Source of the DNA: Chitinophagaceae bacterium
GTDB lineage: Bacteria; Bacteroidota; Bacteroidia; Chitinophagales; Chitinophagaceae
Length of the DNA: 6,943 nucleotides
Assembly (NCBI GenBank): GCA_947481355.1
Contig: CANKGM010000110.1
Span: 1 to 6,943 of the forward strand
Reading direction: 5' to 3'
Each line of letters opens with the position of its first letter. Within the stretch, counting starts at the first letter, position 1. The notes under the pieces are model-generated. The model saw only the letters and a program-made list of their open reading frames with translations, did not search any database and was not told the origin of the DNA. Positions 1-5,366 of this stretch are shown one piece after another. Position numbers and translations under genes: made by a program.

Positions 1-729
1 AAGATCGCCATCATATTTTATAGTCAATATATCATCGATAGTGGCATTTGAAGGCTCGCCAATGCCAATTTTAGGATTACAGAAGTCTACCAATTCTCCT
101 TCTCCATCGGTTACCGTAAAACAACTCGTAAAGAAGCCAGTAGCATAGCTATCGCCTGCTCCAGGTGTTGAGAAGGCATCTATACTTTCAGATAAAAAAT
201 ATCCTCTTTTGTACTGTAAATTTTCTGGACCGGTCTTAACCTTTATGGTGATATCTGCTGTAGGAAACTGATTACTATGTATATCATAAGTATTCGTGCT
301 CCAGAAAATAATCCATTCCAAATCACCGCTAGTATTACTACCAAAGCCTAGTTTCGCTTTTACGGCTTCAGGCCAATTCAACCCATTAGCAAAAGCTGCT
401 AGCTCATTAGCAGGTACAATTTCCATGCTTTGAATTCCTGTGGTAATGGAACTTTCAAAGTACATTTTTGTATGCTCCCCAGCTTTCCAACTTTTAGGGG
501 CTAAAATTCCTGCCACCAAATGAAATCCTAATTTATCTCCATAGGATTTGAAGTTTGTATGTAAGACAGAAGTTAATGTATCTCCAGCCTTAACAGTCGA
601 CTCTTCAGTAACAGGATTAACATCGTTAAAAAACACACCGCACTCTGCTACAACAAAGATCAGAATGACGAGAAAAAAATAAAGAAATAATTTTTTTCTA
701 CCTTTTTTTGATTGATTCTTATTTTCCAT
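1..729 (-). CDS. DUF4961-like exported protein, partial (C-terminal end beyond the left edge)
   Basis: The frame is open from an ATG at 729 to the window edge with no stop, giving 243 residues. The N-terminus is strongly basic (KNQSKKGRKK), followed by a hydrophobic stretch at about residues 14-28, so the protein is exported. A Cys at residue 30 follows 'VVAE'. Glu directly before Cys is a poor lipobox, so lipidation is uncertain and the segment could stay as a membrane anchor. The rest reads as a beta-rich extracytoplasmic protein ('AGILAPKSWKAGEHTKMYFE', 'GDLEWIIFWS'). This style recalls DUF4961, a Bacteroidota family of unknown function found beside SusD genes; the assignment is from memory of the family. 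The start is 1 bp after the stop of the DUF5004-like gene, which suggests translational coupling. An accessory glycan-binding role is inferred from context only. Confidence 0.8.
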   Translation of the reverse strand, partial: MENKNQSKKGRKKLFLYFFLVILIFVVAECGVFFNDVNPVTEESTVKAGDTLTSVLHTNFKSYGDKLGFHLVAGILAPKSWKAGEHTKMYFESSITTGIQSMEIVPANELAAFANGLNWPEAVKAKLGFGSNTSGDLEWIIFWSTNTYDIHSNQFPTADITIKVKTGPENLQYKRGYFLSESIDAFSTPGAGDSYATGFFTSCFTVTDGEGELVDFCNPKIGIGEPSNATIDDILTIKYDGDL

Positions 730-730
730 C

Positions 731-1171
731 TTACTGAATGGTTTCTAAAGTGTAAACGTATTTGTTTGCTATGCAACCCGGACTAAAACTGATGATCATA
801 TTTCTCTTACCATTCTGCACGGGTGCAGACAAATCAGCAGAAAATGTAGTTGGCATATCATTTTCTTTAAGGGAAATGTGAAAAACATAAGCAGGGTCAT
901 CCAAAAGCCAAGTACCAGAAGCATTGGCTAAGAATGGGATATTATTTTTTTGGATAAGAAATGAGTTATCCTGGTTCAGTGTAAACCTAAACCCACTAGA
1001 ATCGACATACGCCGTTATATCTTCATCATTTCGCAAAACTTTTGTCAACTTCCAGGTACCCACAAAATTTTTAACGGGCTCTGTAGGCAACAAATCTTTT
1101 TCGATTTTACAGGATGTAAACATTAGTGAGGATATTCCAACAATGAGACTATTGATAAAAAAATGTTTCAT
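731..1171 (-). CDS. small DUF5004/lipocalin-like lipoprotein
   Basis: This gene encodes 146 residues. The frame is open further upstream, into the susD coding end, but the ATG at 1171 is preferred because it gives a proper signal peptide: MKHFF, a hydrophobic core, then 'MFTSC' with the lipidated Cys at residue 21. The mature part has two GTW repeats ('FVGTWKL' at 37-42 and 'SGTWLL' at 85-90) separated by predicted beta strands ('FRFTLNQDNSFLI'). That is the pattern of lipocalin-like DUF5004 proteins of Bacteroidota. The family match is by pattern, without a profile search. The gene lies 10 bp after susD and 1 bp before the DUF4961-like gene, so it is almost certainly cotranscribed with both. 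Small lipoproteins in this position often act as surface glycan-binding accessories, but no ligand can be read from this sequence. Confidence 0.8.
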   Translation of the reverse strand: MKHFFINSLIVGISSLMFTSCKIEKDLLPTEPVKNFVGTWKLTKVLRNDEDITAYVDSSGFRFTLNQDNSFLIQKNNIPFLANASGTWLLDDPAYVFHISLKENDMPTTFSADLSAPVQNGKRNMIISFSPGCIANKYVYTLETIQ

Positions 1172-1181
1172 GATATTAATT

Positions 1182-2909
1182 TTAGTATCCTTGATTTTGA
1201 AGTAAATCAGCAGATTTTGCAGCCTCAACTTGTGGAATAGGCCACAAGTACATCGGCTCTCTGAAACTATGTTGACGCACATTAACTATTTCATATGTGA
1301 AATTATTAGAGCCGAGGTTTGTAATGCGCATTCCCTTCATCATCATGTTGTCTGTTTGCGCGGCTATCTTCCAACGACGAACATCCCAAAAACGATGTTC
1401 TTCAAAAGCTAATTCTACCTGACGCTCATGCTGAATAACACTCCTCATCTGTTCTGTTGTCAATCCTGCTGGAAGATTAAATGGAACCAACCCAGCTCTC
1501 TTTCTAATCAATTCAACTGCTGCATAAACATCAGAAGATGGACCAGAAAATTCATTCAACGCCTCAGCATAGTTTAATAATATTTCAGCAAATCGAATCA
1601 TAGGATAACAACGTTGAGTACCATTAAACCAATTCGGTACTACATTTTCATCACACATTTTATTGACGTAATAGCCTGTTGGAGTACCCTGGCCAAACCC
1701 ATCGCCATTTGATTCATCTAGATATGTATATAAAACAGTTGGTGCTGAATTTACCTTATACATTAATATTCCATTCCTGCTCACGGTATAATCCATTCTT
1801 GGATCGCGATTTGCATAAGGATTAGCAGGATCAAAACCAGATTCGGGATCAGTAATATCTTTACCATTTTTCATTTGAAAGGCATCAACCATATTTTGAT
1901 ACGGGAATGAACCGGTGATAGTAGAACCTCCGCGAGATGTTGGTCTCCATAATAATTCAAGATCATGAAACGAATTTCCTGGATCTTTCATTTTTTGAAA
2001 AATGAATTCCACATTCGATCTCTTTTGAAATACCTCATAAAATCCATAGCCTGGCTTAGTAACATTATCCTCATGCAATTGATATAGATTCATATCAATT
2101 ACTGCCTTGGCAGCATCAGCAGCGCTCTTCCATCTATTTAGATCATAATTCGGATAACCTGAAACGGATTTAAGCGGATCTGCTTGTGCAATGCTTCCTC
2201 CATTGAATAATGGACTCGCCGCATAAAGCAAAACCCTTGATTTAAGCGCAAGGCAGGCACCTCTGGTAACTCGCCCGAATTCTGCTCCAGTATACGAGTC
2301 TGGCAAATCACTTGCCGCAGCATCGCATTGAGCTAAAATATAATTGACACAATTCTCGTACGTATCTCGTGTAGTATTAATCTTATCCGTTATATCATAG
2401 ATGGCATCGCCTACGATTGGCACACCACCATAATGTTTTAACAAAATGGAATAATACCAAGCCCTTAAAAAGATGGCTTCTGCTCTTGTCCTCTGCTTTA
2501 ATGCATCATTGAAAGGGACCGAAGGCAAGTGACTTATGTATTGATTTACTGCTCGGATATTTTGATATGAAATACTCCAGGCATCAGCAGAGATACTATA
2601 AGAATTGACTGAACCCGTTGCAAATTCATTATATGCGGTTACAACAGAAGCGGAAGGGCCTTCAGCCTCATCAGAACAAGCATCAAGCCCTGCCCTGCCA
2701 TCAAAACGAGCAGGATTAAAACTGAAATCAATATTCGTATAGATTTGAGTAAGAAAATCTATAGTCCTTGCACTATCTGAAAAAACACTTTCTTCATTCA
2801 AATCGGTTGTAGTTGTTTGATCTAAGAACTGCTTTGTACAGGAAGAAAAAAATACACCCGATAAAAGTGTGGCGAGTGCAAGGTGCAAAAAGGTAATTTT
2901 TCTGATCAT
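1182..2909 (-). CDS. SusD/RagB family outer-membrane nutrient-binding lipoprotein
   Basis: This is a 575-residue protein of normal SusD length. The signal peptide ends in 'FFSSC' with the lipidated Cys at residue 24, followed by the typical 'QFLDQ' opening. The N-terminal TPR-type half includes 'AEAIFLRAWYYSILLKHYGGVPIV' near 143-166 (key residues R149, A150, Y152, G161-P164). The RagB/SusD C-terminal half shows 'FQMKNGKDI' at 344-352, 'NPYANRDPRMDYTV' at 363-376, 'MIRFAEILLNYAEALNE' at 437-453, 'ERQVELAFEEHRFWDVRRWK' at 495-514 and the C-terminal 'LLQNQGY'. In this family SusD caps a SusC TonB-dependent transporter and captures glycan at the cell surface. It is first in a three-gene minus-strand run. 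Oddly, no susC precedes it; the upstream DNA is a noncoding divergent region and then lgt. The substrate cannot be read from sequence. Confidence 0.96.
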   Translation of the reverse strand: MIRKITFLHLALATLLSGVFFSSCTKQFLDQTTTTDLNEESVFSDSARTIDFLTQIYTNIDFSFNPARFDGRAGLDACSDEAEGPSASVVTAYNEFATGSVNSYSISADAWSISYQNIRAVNQYISHLPSVPFNDALKQRTRAEAIFLRAWYYSILLKHYGGVPIVGDAIYDITDKINTTRDTYENCVNYILAQCDAAASDLPDSYTGAEFGRVTRGACLALKSRVLLYAASPLFNGGSIAQADPLKSVSGYPNYDLNRWKSAADAAKAVIDMNLYQLHEDNVTKPGYGFYEVFQKRSNVEFIFQKMKDPGNSFHDLELLWRPTSRGGSTITGSFPYQNMVDAFQMKNGKDITDPESGFDPANPYANRDPRMDYTVSRNGILMYKVNSAPTVLYTYLDESNGDGFGQGTPTGYYVNKMCDENVVPNWFNGTQRCYPMIRFAEILLNYAEALNEFSGPSSDVYAAVELIRKRAGLVPFNLPAGLTTEQMRSVIQHERQVELAFEEHRFWDVRRWKIAAQTDNMMMKGMRITNLGSNNFTYEIVNVRQHSFREPMYLWPIPQVEAAKSADLLQNQGY

Positions 2910-2936
2910 ATTTCAATCGTTATGGCCTCGTGAATA

Positions 2937-2951
2937 AACTTTGTTAAAGTT
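2937..2951 (-). promoter_or_regulatory. short inverted repeat with -7-like element upstream of susD
   Basis: AACTTT-GTT-AAAGTT forms a perfect 6-bp inverted repeat with a 3-nt centre, 27 bp upstream of the susD ATG. Read on the minus strand, the overlapping bases 2952-2945 are TAACTTTA, which match the Bacteroidota -7 consensus TAnnTTTG at all but the last base. A matching TTTG -33 box is not evident; only T-rich DNA lies at that distance. It could be a promoter with an overlapping operator, or a hairpin in the leader. The repeat is short and the DNA is AT-rich, so chance is a real alternative. Confidence 0.25.
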
Positions 2952-3115
2952 AGAAAAATTTATTGTTTAAAAGAATATTTCCTATTTTTTATTTACGTTT
3001 TTATATTACTGAATATCAGCCTATTACAAATAAAATTATATTTACAATGTCTTTTTAAAATAGCCCTACCAGTACCTAACGGTTACATTTAATATATGCA
3101 ACTCACATTCCAACC

Positions 3116-3137
3116 TTACCTTTAAAAAATAAGGTAA
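3116..3137 (+). promoter_or_regulatory. inverted repeat with -7-like element upstream of lgt
   Basis: TTACCTT and AAGGTAA are perfect 7-bp inverted arms separated by 8 nt (TAAAAAAT), ending 33 bp before the lgt ATG. The left arm overlaps TACCTTTA (3117-3124), again a 7-of-8 match to TAnnTTTG with the final G replaced by A. If this were a -7 element, transcription would start near 3131 and give a leader of about 40 nt. No TTTG -33 box is visible at the expected spacing. It may be an operator, a leader hairpin or chance. Confidence 0.3.
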
Positions 3138-3170
3138 ATCAAAAAGTCCTTAATTAGATTGATTATAATT

Positions 3171-4106
3171 ATGTATCCTAATTTCTACTACCTCATCAAA
3201 GATATACTGGGATTAGATTTACCTGCACTAAAGTCTATTCAAACCTTTGGTGTCTTAGTTACGCTAGCATTCTTAGCAGCAGCTTTTTTTCTTACCAAAG
3301 AATTAAAACGAAAAGAATCCGAAGGATTGTTTGATTATGAATTTAACAACGGAAATAAAACCATACCAAGCGATACAATTCCCTTGGTTACGTTAATCGC
3401 TGCCTTTTCGGGTTTTGTTGGAGCAAGGATATGGAGCAGCTTTGAGCATTGGGATGCACTAGTAGAGAATCCACTCAACATTTTCAACAATAGCTATGGA
3501 TATGCTTTCTTAGGAGGATTAATAACAGCTGCCGCAACAATTTGGATTTACTACCTCATTAAAAAAATAAACCCTTTTAAAGTAGCCGATGCAGTTGCCC
3601 CAAGCCTTATGCCCGCTTATGCATTAGGTAGACTTGGATGTCATCTTGTAGGGGATGGTGATTGGGGAATCATAAACACTAACCCTAAAACTGTTAGCTG
3701 GATACCCGATTGGGTTTGGGGATATACATATCCTCACAACATCATAGGTGAAGGAGAGTTAATACCCGCATGCAGATGGGATAACTATTGCTATCAATTA
3801 AGTAATCCGGTATACCCAACTTCCTTCTATGAAAGCATAATTATCTTGATTCTCTTTTATATTCTGTGGAAACTTCGACTAAAAATAAAAATGGTAGGAA
3901 GAATTACTTCTATCTACCTCATGATGATTTCGATTGAACGTTTTTTTATAGAGTTCATAAAAATCAATAAGCACTATGAAATAATCGGATTGAGTCTGTC
4001 TCAAGCTCAATTAACGTCAATCGGAATATTCATCGTTGGACTAACACTGTATTTGTATGCCCCCTCGTTGAAGGCCAACAATGAAAAATGCGAACTACCA
4101 CTTTAA
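3171..4106 (+). CDS. lgt: prolipoprotein diacylglyceryl transferase, divergent Bacteroidota-type
   Basis: This inner-membrane enzyme moves diacylglyceryl from phosphatidylglycerol to the lipobox Cys of prelipoproteins. The ATG at 3171 (311 residues) is chosen over an in-frame TTG at 3159 because 'MYPNFYYLIKDILG' is the usual opening of this subfamily. Several hydrophobic segments are visible, for example near 27-41, 73-87, 111-131, 222-234 and 281-297. Family landmarks in order are 'FLGGLI' at 113-118, 'GRLGCHLVGDGDWG' at 153-166, 'YPTSFYE' at 215-221, 'ERFFIEFIK' at 256-264 and the C-terminal 'SQAQ'. Aligned by eye with E. coli Lgt, Arg143 and Arg239 are kept (R154, R257). His103 is Leu, Asn146 is Cys, Tyr235 is Ile and Arg246 is Lys. 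The gene stands alone on its strand, and its 3' end overlaps the convergent propeller gene by 12 bp. Confidence 0.9.
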   Translation: MYPNFYYLIKDILGLDLPALKSIQTFGVLVTLAFLAAAFFLTKELKRKESEGLFDYEFNNGNKTIPSDTIPLVTLIAAFSGFVGARIWSSFEHWDALVENPLNIFNNSYGYAFLGGLITAAATIWIYYLIKKINPFKVADAVAPSLMPAYALGRLGCHLVGDGDWGIINTNPKTVSWIPDWVWGYTYPHNIIGEGELIPACRWDNYCYQLSNPVYPTSFYESIIILILFYILWKLRLKIKMVGRITSIYLMMISIERFFIEFIKINKHYEIIGLSLSQAQLTSIGIFIVGLTLYLYAPSLKANNEKCELPL

Positions 4107-5330
4107 TCTAATGAACCTTGGGCGATACAATTGAGGTTCCTTCAACAATTCATTATCAAAATCAAACGCATTCACATTATAGCTAATGATTAATTCCCCA
4201 TCTTTAGAAATACTAGGATGGGCTTTTGCATTATAGGCAAATTGATTTTTATTCGTGGCGCCAATCGGACAAGTATAAATATCGATTACATCACTGAAAG
4301 GGCCATATGGAGTGTCTCCGATACGCATACCAATTTTAGGACTTAAGCCACCACGTTGAAATATCATCACATATTTACCATCCTTACGCTGACAAACACT
4401 CATTTCATCCGAAACACCATCACAGATAGGAGCAGCATCTAGCATATTACTAGTCCAAGAAGAACCATTCCAAAATGTCCACTTATCAAATTCTAAAAAC
4501 TGCTCCATCGTTACCCTAGCCACAAGCAGCTTCTTTTGCTTACCCTTTATGCCATATACATAAACATAATTATCATAATTGGTTAAACCGGCTTGTTTTG
4601 TACTTACAAAAATCCCTGAACCAAAGGATCCATTCTCTCCATCTGGAGCATCAATATAGCTGAATGGCGTTTCAATTTGCTTTTGATTGTCATAAGGCGG
4701 TTTACTTCCCTTTGGCAAAATGATTAGGTTTGTTTTAGTGAGCGTAAACGACCAATCATTAGTCGACTCTACATTCAACATTTTATAACCAAAAACATAA
4801 GTCTCCCCTGTCAAATAATTAAACAACCCATCTCCTAACCAATAATAATTTGCTGGAATCGCAGATGGTGTAGATGGAATGAACATGGTTTCAGGTGTAC
4901 CATCCGAAGTCTTATCCCAGTAAAATTTTAATTTACTTTCTTTTGGAGCATCACCTTTTAGCATGGCAACTGCATTATGCACCATTTTATTATTTCCTTG
5001 TGTTCTTCCTAATACTGCATCGCCAATCATACTATCGCTAAACAGAACCAATTGATCAACTGATGTAGAATGATTTTGATTTCGTTTGCCATCCATTGGA
5101 ATGAAAAAGATACCATCCCCTCCAAACCAACCATTCTCTCTATAAAAAAGATTAGTCCAATCAGTTGCTTCCTCGACAGTAAAATGCGGGACTTCATTGG
5201 TGCCAGCTACTGATGAAGCAGGCTTTTGCGCTATCGCACACGAAACGATATTCAACAAGAATGCAAAAAACAAATAAGAAGTGCTGTTTCGTATGAGACG
5301 AGATGATTTATCTCCCTGTTTTGTTGGCAT
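4095..5330 (-). CDS. secreted DUF5005/DUF4185-like beta-propeller protein, possible glycan hydrolase or lectin
   Basis: The ATG at 5330 gives 411 residues; an in-frame GTG at 5354 would add eight, and the ATG is preferred only because it is the commoner start. The N-terminus has a basic region, a hydrophobic core and 'NIVSC' with Cys at residue 31, a good lipobox. A type I cleavage after 'AIA' is also possible. The mature part shows repeated propeller-like blades: 'GWFGGDGIFFIPMDG' (66-80), 'LFSDSMIG' (96-103), 'SDEMSVCQRKDGKYVMIFQ' near 307-325, 'GPFSDVIDIYT' (343-353) and 'YNAKAHPSISKDGELIISYN' near 366-385. This recalls DUF5005/DUF4185 proteins, distant relatives of GH43-type five-bladed propellers; no search was run. 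D72, D99 and E309 are candidate acidic residues only. The gene follows the esterase gene by 36 bp, so the two probably share a transcript and a glycan substrate. Confidence 0.85.
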   Translation of the reverse strand: MPTKQGDKSSRLIRNSTSYLFFAFLLNIVSCAIAQKPASSVAGTNEVPHFTVEEATDWTNLFYRENGWFGGDGIFFIPMDGKRNQNHSTSVDQLVLFSDSMIGDAVLGRTQGNNKMVHNAVAMLKGDAPKESKLKFYWDKTSDGTPETMFIPSTPSAIPANYYWLGDGLFNYLTGETYVFGYKMLNVESTNDWSFTLTKTNLIILPKGSKPPYDNQKQIETPFSYIDAPDGENGSFGSGIFVSTKQAGLTNYDNYVYVYGIKGKQKKLLVARVTMEQFLEFDKWTFWNGSSWTSNMLDAAPICDGVSDEMSVCQRKDGKYVMIFQRGGLSPKIGMRIGDTPYGPFSDVIDIYTCPIGATNKNQFAYNAKAHPSISKDGELIISYNVNAFDFDNELLKEPQLYRPRFIRLKW

Positions 5331-5366
5331 AAACAATGTATTATGATTGAACACTAGAAATGTTAT

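Larger units (their letters stand above)
2910..3170. promoter_or_regulatory. divergent intergenic region between the susD operon and lgt
   Basis: This 261-bp stretch is very AT-rich. I found no credible coding sequence or SusC-like C-terminus on either strand. It must hold the start signals for both the minus-strand susD run and the plus-strand lgt gene. No exact TAnnTTTG (-7) with a well-placed TTTG (-33) was found on either strand; the best 7-of-8 matches lie inside two short inverted repeats that are listed separately. Neither gene has a clear Shine-Dalgarno sequence in front of its start, which is common in Bacteroidota. Confidence 0.6.

Noticed and set aside
924..1205. Plus-strand open frame of 93 codons opposite the DUF5004-like gene
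   Set aside because: It is antisense to a well-supported lipoprotein gene, has no recognisable domain or signal, and looks like a shadow frame.
1172..1282. Longer N-terminal extension of the DUF5004-like protein reaching into susD
   Set aside because: The extension would bury the signal peptide and overlap the conserved susD end; the ATG at 1171 gives a proper lipoprotein signal.
1230..1412. Plus-strand open frame opposite the end of susD
   Set aside because: It is antisense to the conserved SusD C-terminus and has no support of its own.
2138..2323. Minus-strand open frame of 61 codons inside susD
   Set aside because: It overlaps the conserved SusD frame completely and shows no protein features; there is no sign of a frameshift in susD.
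3077..3085. TAAC-G-GTTA mini-palindrome in the divergent region
   Set aside because: Its four-base arms are too short to separate from chance.
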